Origin: Sphingomonadaceae bacterium 3R27C6
GTDB taxonomy: Bacteria > Pseudomonadota > Alphaproteobacteria > Sphingomonadales > Sphingomonadaceae
Reading direction: 5' to 3'
DNA: 64,000 nt
NCBI GenBank assembly: GCA_005503215.1
Contig: SCNS01000009.1
Span: 124,001-188,000, forward strand
The stretch's first letter is position 1. The number at the start of each line of letters is the position of its first letter. The position numbers and the translations under genes were made by a program. Below the pieces are notes generated by a model. It had not been told where the DNA came from. It made no database searches and saw only the letters and a list, made by a program, of their open reading frames with translations. Of this stretch, positions 50,737-58,496 are shown in pieces.

Positions 50737-51900
50737 TCAATCGACCCCGAAGATCGCCGAGCTGATCGTCGGCGCGCCGGGGCCGCCGGCGAGCAGGCAG
50801 GTGCGCGCGCCGGGCACGGGGTTCGGGCTTTCGCCGCGCAGGCAGCGCACCGCTTCGACCGCCGTCACAAAGCCATGGACGAACCCATGTGCCAGATTGC
50901 CGCCAGAGGTGTTGACGGGAAGCTTGCCGCTGGGCGCGATCAGATTTTCGTAGCGCACGACCTCGGCGACATTCTCATAGGTGCAGAAGCCGTGGTCGAT
51001 CAGCGAGGCGATGCCCTGCGCGCTGAAATTCTCGTAGAGCTGGACGACGTCGATGTCGGCGGGGGTGAGCCCCGCAGTGCCGTAGAGCCGGTCGCGGATC
51101 GCGCGGAAACCGGCGGTAGGATAAAGCTCGGTCGCGTCATTTTCGAGCAGGTCGCCATAACCCGCCTCGGTCCCCTGCGCGACCGACAGCAGCTTGACCG
51201 GTTTCTTCTTCAGGTCGCGCGCCATCTCGGTCGACACGAGCAGGATCGCTCCCGCGCCGTCATTCTCGCGGCTGCAATCGAACAGGTGGAAGGGCTCGGC
51301 GATGATTCGCGAGGCGCGATACTCGTCGTGATCGAACGCCTTGCCATAGGCGACCGCCTCGGGGTTGCGGCTGCCGTGATAATAGGAGGCGCGGACCAGT
51401 TCCTCGCAGAGTTCGTATGGCACGCCATGATATTCGAACATACGCTGCGCGCGCATCGCACAGACCTGCGCGGGCGCGAGGATGCCCGAGGCGACCATAT
51501 GATCGTTGAGGTGATGCGCCATCACCGCCGCCGACAGCCGCCCGCTATTGCCCTGGACCAGCGCGCGGAATACGACCACGGCGCGCGCCTGTCCGGTGAG
51601 GATCGCCGATGCCGCGATGCCGAAGGCCCCGGCGATCCCGCCGCCGCCGCCGCCCCACACCTGCGCCGACCAGTTGATCGCCTTGGTGCCGAGGTCGGGC
51701 ATCAGCCGCACGGGCTCGTTCTTGTCGTCGCCATAGGAGACGAAACCGTCGACATCGGCCGGATCGAAGCCCGCATCCTCGCACGCTTCGACGATGGCGC
51801 GGACGAGCACCCCGCGTTCGGGAAGCGGCGCGGTGCCGCGCTTGTATTGGCGATAACCGACGCCGGCGGCCGCCGTCAGGCCGGACAAATTGATGCTCAT
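50737..51900 (-). CDS. Thiolase-fold lipid-transfer protein, Ltp2-like aldolase candidate
   Basis: 387 residues of the SCP-x/thiolase-like family. Where thiolases have the nucleophilic Cys, this protein reads QVWGGGGGGIAG, so it cannot be an ordinary thiolase. VVQLYENFSAQG (Tyr289) and NTSGGNLAHGFVHG are typical of Ltp-type members. It is followed by a DUF35 OB-fold gene upstream in the same transcript with a 4-bp overlap, the partner arrangement of the steroid side-chain retro-aldolase Ltp2 with its DUF35 partner. A C-C bond-cleaving aldolase on a 3-hydroxyacyl-CoA is therefore likely but not shown. The start ATG at 51900 overlaps the DUF35 stop. Confidence 0.85.
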   Translation of the reverse strand: MSINLSGLTAAAGVGYRQYKRGTAPLPERGVLVRAIVEACEDAGFDPADVDGFVSYGDDKNEPVRLMPDLGTKAINWSAQVWGGGGGGIAGAFGIAASAILTGQARAVVVFRALVQGNSGRLSAAVMAHHLNDHMVASGILAPAQVCAMRAQRMFEYHGVPYELCEELVRASYYHGSRNPEAVAYGKAFDHDEYRASRIIAEPFHLFDCSRENDGAGAILLVSTEMARDLKKKPVKLLSVAQGTEAGYGDLLENDATELYPTAGFRAIRDRLYGTAGLTPADIDVVQLYENFSAQGIASLIDHGFCTYENVAEVVRYENLIAPSGKLPVNTSGGNLAHGFVHGFVTAVEAVRCLRGESPNPVPGARTCLLAGGPGAPTISSAIFGVD

Positions 51901-52307
51901 GCGAGGCTCCAGCGCAGCGCGGGGATTTGGGCGTCGCCGAACGCGGTGCGCGCGATCGCGCCGGTGACCGGAGCGCCGATCTTGAGCCCCGTCTCGTCGC
52001 CTTCGAGCACACCGACGAGGCGGATCGGAACCGCCTTCAGCGTGACGACCAATGTCGAAAAGGGCTTCGCGAAGGCCTCGGTCCCGCCGAACGGATGATG
52101 CGTGCGGGTATAGGTAAAGACCTCACCCTCGATCGGCTGTTCGACCCACTCATGATCCCAGCCGCCGCAGGCGCCGCACCGCCACACGGCGGGCCAGTGC
52201 CATTGCCCGCATCCCGTGCAGCGCGGCAGTTCCAGCCGTCCCTCCTGAAGCGCGTCCCAATAGCGTCCTTCGGCGCCGATCGGGCCCGTTGCCGATTGAT
52301 AGCTCAT
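51897..52307 (-). CDS. DUF35 OB-fold/zinc-ribbon protein, partner of the thiolase-fold protein
   Basis: 136 residues. An N-terminal rubredoxin-like zinc ribbon with C30-x2-C33 and C44-x2-C47 is followed by an OB-fold ending in the usual hydrophobic strand region. DUF35 proteins bind acyl-CoA and dock on thiolase-fold partners. It overlaps the partner gene by 4 bp. The ATG at 52307 lies at the edge of an AT-rich gap shared with the divergent EthD gene, where ATCTACTATATATAGAT occurs. Here DUF35 is a stand-alone protein, not fused to a MaoC-type hydratase as in ChsH2. Confidence 0.9.
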   Translation of the reverse strand: MSYQSATGPIGAEGRYWDALQEGRLELPRCTGCGQWHWPAVWRCGACGGWDHEWVEQPIEGEVFTYTRTHHPFGGTEAFAKPFSTLVVTLKAVPIRLVGVLEGDETGLKIGAPVTGAIARTAFGDAQIPALRWSLA

Positions 52308-52359
52308 TCGCCCGTTTATCCTTTCCCGCCGCGCCGCTCGCGCGCCCGTTGCTTCTTTT

Positions 52360-52376
52360 ATCTACTATATATAGAT
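52360..52376. promoter_or_regulatory. AT-rich palindromic element ATCTA-N7-TAGAT
   Basis: Located in the 141-bp divergent gap between the DUF35 and EthD genes. It is related (about 12 of 16 bases) to an element at 62766 and more loosely to one at 17499. It may be an operator or simply a -10 region. Confidence 0.35.
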
Positions 52377-52448
52377 TTAGCGAAAGGGTGCAATGCCGAA
52401 GTGGCGCGCCGATGCGCATCGACGCGCGGAGAGATGGAGAAACCGAAG

Positions 52449-52820
52449 ATGTTACGAGTGACCTTTTGCCTCAAACGGCTGCCGGGCCTGACGCGCGAGG
52501 AATTTCAGGATTATTGGCGCAACCGGCACGCGCCGCTGGTTCGCGAACATGCCGCGGCGCTCGGCATCCGCAAATATGTCCAGTCGCACAGCCTGGCCTT
52601 GCCCGGCGCCTTTCCGCTCGCCGAGGTTCGCGGCTCGGCGGGGCTCGATTTCGACGGCGTCGCGCAGCTGTGGTGGGACGATGTGAAAAGCTTCGCCGCC
52701 GCCGGCGCGACCGAGGCGGGGCGGGACGCGGGCGCATTGCTGCTCGCGGACGAGAAGAAGTTCATCGACCTGCCCAATTCGCCGATCTTCCTCTCGGAAG
52801 ATTATCGGGTGATCGGTTAG
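52449..52820 (+). CDS. EthD-domain protein (dimeric alpha/beta barrel)
   Basis: 123 residues. RVTFCLKRLPGLTREEFQDYW and HAPLVREHAAALGIRKY (each near the N-terminus) match the EthD family (PF07110-like), small dimeric ferredoxin-like barrels that occur with P450 systems and in polyketide or aromatic catabolism. I chose ATG 52449, preceded by GGAGA at good distance; the ATG five codons earlier is too close to its purine run. It is a single gene, 15 bp from the convergent fused CaiB-type gene. The exact role is unknown; isomerase or lyase roles are known in related barrels. Confidence 0.82.
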   Translation: MLRVTFCLKRLPGLTREEFQDYWRNRHAPLVREHAAALGIRKYVQSHSLALPGAFPLAEVRGSAGLDFDGVAQLWWDDVKSFAAAGATEAGRDAGALLLADEKKFIDLPNSPIFLSEDYRVIG

Positions 52821-52835
52821 GCGGGTCGGCCCCGT

Positions 52836-55142
52836 TTATTTCCAGCGGTTGGTTGCGGTTGCGGGTTCGCGGCTTGCCTTATGCTCTTCGGCCTGCCGGC
52901 GTGTGGTGTCCGCGAGCGGTTCGAGGATCGCGGCCTCGGTCAAACCTTCGATGGCCGCTTCGTCGAAGCCGAGCCATTCGGCGATGACCTCGCCGCTCTG
53001 CTCGCCGCTCAGCGGGGCGGGGCGCCGCGGCGGGGCGGGCAGGTCGGCGGTCCTTGCGAGATAGGCGTCGCCGACCACGTCCTCCTGCAACCACGGATGA
53101 TCCTCGATCCGGTAGAAGCCGCGCTCGCGATAATAGGGAAAGTCGGGGAGTTCGGCGAGGCGCAGCATCGGGGCGGCGGCAATACCCGCCGCCTGCAACG
53201 CCTCCGCGGCCGCGCGGCGGGAGCGATCCGCGAGCCACGCCCCGATCCGCGTGTCGATGGCCTCGCGCGCGGCGAGGCGCTTGGCAGGCGTATCGAATGC
53301 CGCGCCTTCGGCATAGCCGATCGCATCGCACAGGCGCGCCCAGTCGGCGTCCGAGGTGATGGTGATCACGCACCACTCGTCTTCGCCCGCAGCGCGGAAC
53401 ACGCCCCACGGCCAGTCGGCGGGTGCGCCGCCCGCCGGCGTGCCGCGCGCGACGTCGGCGGCGAAATGGCCGATCATCACTTCGGACTGCGCGACCTTGG
53501 CGACACCGCCGCGGTCGGTGCGCAGCCGCCGGATCAACAGCGCTGCAACGCCGATCGCGCAGATCCGGCCCGCGACATGGTCGGGATAGACGGTGATCGA
53601 ATCGCTGAAGCTCTGCGGGTCGTCGGGGTAACGCCAGGCGAGCGTCAGCCCGGTCGAGGCGCGGACGAGCGGGCCATAGCCCATCCGGCCGCTCCATGGC
53701 CCGGTGTCGCCAAAGGCCGAGCTTTCGGAGACGACGATTCGCGGATTGACGGCGCGCAGTTCGGCTTCGCCGAGCCCCAGTTTCTCCATCGTGCCCGGCT
53801 TGAAGTTGGAGCAGACGACGTCGGCCTGCTTCACAAGATCGAGGAACAGCCGGCGTCCCTCGTCGCTGCGCAGGTCGATGCCCAAGCTGCGCTTGTTGCG
53901 GTGGCCGGCGGCGAAGCTGACCGACATGCCGTGGTCGAGATAGGATTGGCGGCTGCCGTCGGGAAATGCCTGGCTCTCGATCTTGACGACATCGGCGCCG
54001 AGGTCGCCGAGCAGGCGCGCGCCTTCCGCACCGACGACGATGACGCCGAGGTCGAGCACCTTGAGGCCGTCGAAGGGAGCGAGGGGAGAGGCCGTGAGGG
54101 GCTCAGGAAATACCGCATCTTCAGGCGCAGACAGCGGCCCCATGCGCTCGCCGTCGATAGTCAGGAAGCCATTGGGCAGTCGCGTGCCGTCGGCGAGCCT
54201 GGTCACGGCGTCCCGTGCCGCCGCATGGTCGCTGGCCAGAAATTCTTCGAGCGTCAGCACCGACGCGATCGGGACGCCATGTTCCTGTCCCTCGCGCTCC
54301 AGGTCGACGCGACGCCGATTGGCGAAGAAGCCCGATATATAGGGCAGCAATTCCGCCGACGCATAGCGGTGCGACGTCCGGTCGAAATCGGGCGAGGCGA
54401 ATTGTTCGGGCTCGCCCATCCAGCGGAACATGCCGCGCCACTGGCGCTTGGCGAGCAGGCAGATGCGCACATAGCCGTCGGCGCAGCGCAGAATCGGATA
54501 TTGGAAGCCCGCGCGCGGGCGGTCGCGCAGCAGCAGCCCCACCGGCTTGCCCATCGTTGCGCTGCCGTTGATCCCGAAGCCCGGGTCGAGCCCCTGCACC
54601 GCGCCGTCGAGCGCCGCGAAATCGAAATGCGCGCCGCCGCCGCCGCCGAGCGCGCGATAGAGCGCGCCGAGCAGCGCGAATACCGCCTGCGGCGCGGCGC
54701 ATTGATAGGCGAGGTCGCCGGGCGGGAGCAGCGGTTCGCGGCCGCGGATGCCCGACCGCGACAGCACGGCGGACAGCGCATGGAGAACGGGTCCGGTCGC
54801 GCGCCATTCCGAAAGCGGGCCGCTTTCGCCGAAATCGCTGACCGCCATTGTGACAAGGTCGGGGCGCGTCCGGCGGAGCGCGGCGAGGTTGATACCCCCC
54901 GCCGGGTCGGCAAGCACGATATGCGCGCGTTCGATCGCCTTCGCGGCGGCGACGCTCGCCAAATCCCCGGCATGGTGTCGTTTCCCGGCGTTGGCGACGA
55001 TCGCTTCGGCGCTATCGTCCTCCTCCGCCGGCACAAAGCGGTCGATTTCGGCGCCGAGGTCGGCCAGATATCGCCCGATCATCGCCAGCGGTCCCCGTAC
55101 GCCGTCGACAACGCGAATGCCGGAAAGCGGCCGTTTGGACAT
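52836..55142 (-). CDS. Fused tandem CaiB/BaiF-type family III CoA-transferase
   Basis: 768 residues, about twice the family length. The first domain starts LSGIRVVDGVRGPLAMIGRY, and a second begins near residue 360 with FDGLKVLDLGVIVVGAEGARLLGDLG and the classic NKRSLGIDLRSDEGR. At the usual catalytic Asp, hand alignment gives Gly in both halves (TGPVLHA; GYGPLVRA), so transferase activity is uncertain. Family III enzymes are interlocked dimers, so one chain may mimic a dimer. ATG 55142 has GGAAAGGTG upstream. It is divergent from acyl-CoA dehydrogenase pair B, with operator copy 7 between them, implying joint control and action on the same CoA ester. Confidence 0.85.
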   Translation of the reverse strand: MSKRPLSGIRVVDGVRGPLAMIGRYLADLGAEIDRFVPAEEDDSAEAIVANAGKRHHAGDLASVAAAKAIERAHIVLADPAGGINLAALRRTRPDLVTMAVSDFGESGPLSEWRATGPVLHALSAVLSRSGIRGREPLLPPGDLAYQCAAPQAVFALLGALYRALGGGGGAHFDFAALDGAVQGLDPGFGINGSATMGKPVGLLLRDRPRAGFQYPILRCADGYVRICLLAKRQWRGMFRWMGEPEQFASPDFDRTSHRYASAELLPYISGFFANRRRVDLEREGQEHGVPIASVLTLEEFLASDHAAARDAVTRLADGTRLPNGFLTIDGERMGPLSAPEDAVFPEPLTASPLAPFDGLKVLDLGVIVVGAEGARLLGDLGADVVKIESQAFPDGSRQSYLDHGMSVSFAAGHRNKRSLGIDLRSDEGRRLFLDLVKQADVVCSNFKPGTMEKLGLGEAELRAVNPRIVVSESSAFGDTGPWSGRMGYGPLVRASTGLTLAWRYPDDPQSFSDSITVYPDHVAGRICAIGVAALLIRRLRTDRGGVAKVAQSEVMIGHFAADVARGTPAGGAPADWPWGVFRAAGEDEWCVITITSDADWARLCDAIGYAEGAAFDTPAKRLAAREAIDTRIGAWLADRSRRAAAEALQAAGIAAAPMLRLAELPDFPYYRERGFYRIEDHPWLQEDVVGDAYLARTADLPAPPRRPAPLSGEQSGEVIAEWLGFDEAAIEGLTEAAILEPLADTTRRQAEEHKASREPATATNRWK

Positions 55143-55246
55143 GTTCACACCTTTCCGCTTTGCAGCGCTTGTCCGCTCGCCGCTTTCCCGGATGAGGGCG
55201 GTTCGCGCAGGTCCGCCGCTTGCCATATCTAGGGGCAGAAGAAAAG

Positions 55247-55262
55247 TTAATTAATCGACTAA
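55247..55262. promoter_or_regulatory. 16-bp palindromic operator copy 7 (TTAATTAATCGACTAA)
   Basis: Fits the consensus at all positions. It lies between the divergent fused CaiB gene (104 bp) and the acyl-CoA dehydrogenase pair B operon (56 bp). Confidence 0.65.
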
Positions 55263-55318
55263 TTCTTTTTGCGACGACGCGGCATCTATGTTAGCGGGCT
55301 TCTCACGGAGAGGTGTCG

Positions 55319-56425
55319 ATGGACTTCAGCTTTACCGATGATCAGCGCCAGCTGCGCGATGCGCTGCGAGGCTATCTCGAACGCGAGAACAGCTTTTCGG
55401 CCCGCACGGCGAGCGCCCGCAGCGCATCGGGCTGGAGCGAATCGCTGTGGCGCGGGCTCGCCGACGATCTCGGCATATTGGGCGTTGGTGTCGCCGAAAC
55501 GGCGGGCGGGGCTGGCGGCAACGCGATCGATATGATGGTGGCGTCCGAGGAACTCGGCGCGAATCTGCTCGTCGAACCGTTTCTGGAAACGTCGGTCATC
55601 GGGGCTGCCGCGCTCGGCGCCGCCGGCGGACGCGAAGCCGAACTGGCGGCGATCGTGTCGGGTGACATGCGATGCGCTTTCGCTTGGGCCGAAGCGGAAA
55701 GTCGCTTCGATCCGGCGGCGCCCGCAACCGCCGCGACACGGACGGCGGCGGGTTGGCGCCTCGACGGACGCAAGGCCGTGGTCACGGCGGCGCCCTATGC
55801 CACGCACCTGCTCGTGACCGCCCGCGACGGTGACGAACCCGCGCTTTTCCTGGTTGGGGCCGACGCCGCGGGCCTATCGCTGCGAGGCTATCCCATGATC
55901 GATGGCCGGCGCGCCGCCGACGCCGTGTTCGATGCGGTATCGCTTCCCGAAGCAGCGCTTCTCCTGCGCGGCGAAGAGGCGACCGAGCGGCTCTGCGATA
56001 TCGCGACGGCGATGCTCGGCGCCGAGGCGCTCGGCGTGATGCGCGTGATGCTCGACGACACCATTTCCTTCACCAAGGAGCGCCGCCAGTTCGGCCAGCC
56101 GATCGCGGGCTTTCAGGTGCTGCAGCACCGGATGGTCGACATGTATATGCAGCTCGAACTGGCGACCTCGGCGGTCTATCGCGCCGTGCTCAGTCTCGAT
56201 GCCGCGCCGGCGGAGCGCGCCCGCGCCGTATCGGCGATGAAGGTGACGGTCGCGGGCGCCTGCCGCTTCGTCGGGCAGAATGCGATCCAGCTTCATGGCG
56301 GCATGGGCATGACCGACGAGGTGCGGGTGAGCCATTATTTCCGCCGCGCGACCGTCATCGAAAGCGAATTCGGTTCGGCCGACTGGCATCGCCGCCGCTT
56401 CGCGGCCCTGTCGCGCGCGGCCTGA
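55319..56425 (+). CDS. Acyl-CoA dehydrogenase, small partner of pair B
   Basis: 368 residues. It shares ERRQFGQPIAGFQVLQHRMVDMY and QLHGGMGMTDEV (two separate motifs) with the small partner of pair A, and opens DFSFTDDQRQLRDALRGYL. It is likely one half of a heteromeric FadE-type dehydrogenase with the next gene, desaturating a bulky acyl-CoA. ATG 55319 follows GGAGAGG; a GTG two codons earlier is possible. It heads a five-gene plus-strand run: two dehydrogenases, crotonase, thiolase-like protein, and perhaps TetR. The promoter carries operator copy 7. Confidence 0.92.
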   Translation: MDFSFTDDQRQLRDALRGYLERENSFSARTASARSASGWSESLWRGLADDLGILGVGVAETAGGAGGNAIDMMVASEELGANLLVEPFLETSVIGAAALGAAGGREAELAAIVSGDMRCAFAWAEAESRFDPAAPATAATRTAAGWRLDGRKAVVTAAPYATHLLVTARDGDEPALFLVGADAAGLSLRGYPMIDGRRAADAVFDAVSLPEAALLLRGEEATERLCDIATAMLGAEALGVMRVMLDDTISFTKERRQFGQPIAGFQVLQHRMVDMYMQLELATSAVYRAVLSLDAAPAERARAVSAMKVTVAGACRFVGQNAIQLHGGMGMTDEVRVSHYFRRATVIESEFGSADWHRRRFAALSRAA

Positions 56426-56435
56426 GGAGAGCGTG

Positions 56436-57659
56436 ATGGAAATCGCCTGGAGCGCCGACGAGATCGCCTTCCGCGACGAAGTGCGCGCCTTTCTAGCCGA
56501 AAAGCTGACCGACGAATTGCGCGCGAGCGGCGCCCATATGACGAGCGTCTATGCCGACCCCGGCCATGCCCGCGCCTGGCAGGCGATCCTGCACGAAAAG
56601 GGCTGGGTGGCGCCCGCATGGCCGGTCGAACATGGCGGCACCGGCTGGAGCCTTGCGCAGCGCTATATCTGGCAGCGCGAACGCATCGCGGCGGGGGCGC
56701 CGCCGGTGTCGCCGATGGGCGTGCAGATGTGCGGGCCGGCGATCATCGGCCATGGCAGCGACGCGCAGAAGGCCTTCTTCCTGCCGCGCATGCTGTCGGG
56801 CGAGCATTTCTGGTGTCAGGGCTATTCCGAGACGGGATCGGGATCCGATCTCGCCAGCCTGAAGTGCCGCGCCGAAGATGACGGCGATCACCTCGTCGTC
56901 ACGGGGCAGAAATTGTGGAGCACCCATGCGCACGCCGCCAACTGGGGCTTCTTTCTCGTGCGCACCGCGACGCTCGACCGCCCGCAGCAGGGGATCACCT
57001 TCCTGCTCATCGATATGGCGAGCCCGGGGGTGACCGTCGTTCCGACCGTGTCCCCGGCGGGTGAGAATATTCAGAACGAGATTTTTCTCGACGCCGTGCG
57101 CGTGCCCAAGTCCAACGTCGTCGGCGCGATCGGGGATGGGTGGACCGTCGCCAAATATCTGCTCGAATTCGAACGCGGCGGTGCGGCCTATGCGCCGGGG
57201 CTTCAGATCGACCTCGACGAAATCGAGCAATTCGCGGGCGAGGTGCGCGGCGACGACGGCGGCCGCCTGATCGACGATGCGGCCTTTGCCGACGCGATCG
57301 CACAGGCGCGGATCGACGTGCTCGCGCTCGAGGTTTTCGAATTCCGCGCGATGAGTGACGCCAGCGCGGGGCGCTATCCGCACGCCATCCCGTCGCTGAT
57401 GAAGATCCGCGGCACCGAGCTCCAGCAGCGCATCACCGAACTCCGCCTGCTTGCGGCGGGGCGGTACGGTATGGCTTATCAGCCGCAGGCCGGCGTTTCG
57501 GCAGGCCCCGTCCATTTCCCGCACGCCGACGGCGGCTTTGTGGGGCCGCGCGAGGCCGCGATCGCGCCGATGCGCTATGTGAGTGAGCGCGCCGCGTCGA
57601 TCTATGCCGGAACCAACGAGATTCAGCGCAACATCATCGCCAAGATAATGGGCCTTTAG
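56436..57659 (+). CDS. Acyl-CoA dehydrogenase, large partner of pair B
   Basis: 407 residues. The FAD/substrate loop reads WCQGYSETGSGSDLASL and the C-terminal motif is AASIYAGTNEIQRNIIAKIMGL, as in full-length acyl-CoA dehydrogenases. ATG 56436 follows GAGGAGAGCG (a GTG precedes by one codon). It is ten bases behind its small partner. With pair A at 38350-40550 this gives two independent heteromeric dehydrogenases, consistent with two rounds of desaturation or two different side-chain lengths. Confidence 0.93.
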   Translation: MEIAWSADEIAFRDEVRAFLAEKLTDELRASGAHMTSVYADPGHARAWQAILHEKGWVAPAWPVEHGGTGWSLAQRYIWQRERIAAGAPPVSPMGVQMCGPAIIGHGSDAQKAFFLPRMLSGEHFWCQGYSETGSGSDLASLKCRAEDDGDHLVVTGQKLWSTHAHAANWGFFLVRTATLDRPQQGITFLLIDMASPGVTVVPTVSPAGENIQNEIFLDAVRVPKSNVVGAIGDGWTVAKYLLEFERGGAAYAPGLQIDLDEIEQFAGEVRGDDGGRLIDDAAFADAIAQARIDVLALEVFEFRAMSDASAGRYPHAIPSLMKIRGTELQQRITELRLLAAGRYGMAYQPQAGVSAGPVHFPHADGGFVGPREAAIAPMRYVSERAASIYAGTNEIQRNIIAKIMGL

Positions 57660-57682
57660 TCGCCCGAGCTCGGAGAAAGAAG

Positions 57683-58486
57683 ATGACCGACACGCCACCC
57701 CCAGCGGTGATCGCCGAACGCCGGGGCCATGTGCTGATCCTGACGATCAACCGGCCCGAAGCGCGCAACGCGGTCAATGCCGCCGTGCATGTCGGGCTCG
57801 GCGAAGGGCTCGAACAAGCCGAGGCCGATCCGGAGATCCGCGTCGTGATTGTCACGGGCGCCGGCGATCAGGCCTTTTGCGCGGGCGCGGACCTCAAGGC
57901 CGTGGCGCGCGGCGAGCGGCTGGAGCCCGAGGATAAGGCGCAGCGCGCATGGGGCTTCGCGGGCTTCGTGCGGCACCCGATCAGCAAGCCGATCATCGCC
58001 GCGGTCAATGGCTTCGCGCTCGGTGGCGGAACGGAGCTTGCGCTGGCTTCGGATATCGTCATCGCGGCCGACACGGCCCAGTTCGGCCTGCCCGAAGTGA
58101 AGCGCGGGATCATCGCTGCGGCGGGCGGCGCGTTTCGTATCGCGCAGCAACTGCCCGAGAAGGTGGCGATGGAGATTCTGCTGACCGGCGAGCCGATCAC
58201 CGCGCAGCGCGCGCTCGATCTCGGCTTTGTGAACCGCGTCGTATCGCAAAGCGAACTGATGGACGCGGCGATCGACTTCGCCGGCCGTATCGCCGTCAAT
58301 GCGCCGCTCGCCGTCCAGGCGAGCAAGCGCATCGCGAAAGGGATCGCCGAAGGCCGGATCGCGAGCGACGATGCCTTCTGGGAGGCGAACAAGCAGGAAA
58401 CACGCCTCGTCTTCACCTCGGCGGACTCGCGCGAGGGACCGCGGGCCTTCGCCGAGAAGCGCGAGCCGGTCTGGCAGGCACGTTGA
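57683..58486 (+). CDS. Enoyl-CoA hydratase (crotonase) 3
   Basis: 267 residues. Oxyanion-hole motifs GDQAFCAGADLKAVARGE and NGFALGGGTELALASDI are canonical. EVKRGIIAAAGGAFRI retains the first of the two hydratase Glu positions, while the second appears as Gly/Ala. It likely hydrates the enoyl-CoA made by pair B just upstream (23 bp); a close alternative is an isomerase. The ribosome site is GGAGAAAG. The gene is followed 10 bp later by the thiolase-like protein gene, completing a beta-oxidation-like set. Confidence 0.9.
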   Translation: MTDTPPPAVIAERRGHVLILTINRPEARNAVNAAVHVGLGEGLEQAEADPEIRVVIVTGAGDQAFCAGADLKAVARGERLEPEDKAQRAWGFAGFVRHPISKPIIAAVNGFALGGGTELALASDIVIAADTAQFGLPEVKRGIIAAAGGAFRIAQQLPEKVAMEILLTGEPITAQRALDLGFVNRVVSQSELMDAAIDFAGRIAVNAPLAVQASKRIAKGIAEGRIASDDAFWEANKQETRLVFTSADSREGPRAFAEKREPVWQAR

Positions 58487-58496
58487 GGACATCGGT

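Noticed and set aside
52881..55232. Plus-strand open frame of 783 aa opposite the fused CaiB-type gene
   Set aside because: Shadow of a real gene with family III motifs in order; the antisense product has no recognisable domain and no ribosome site.
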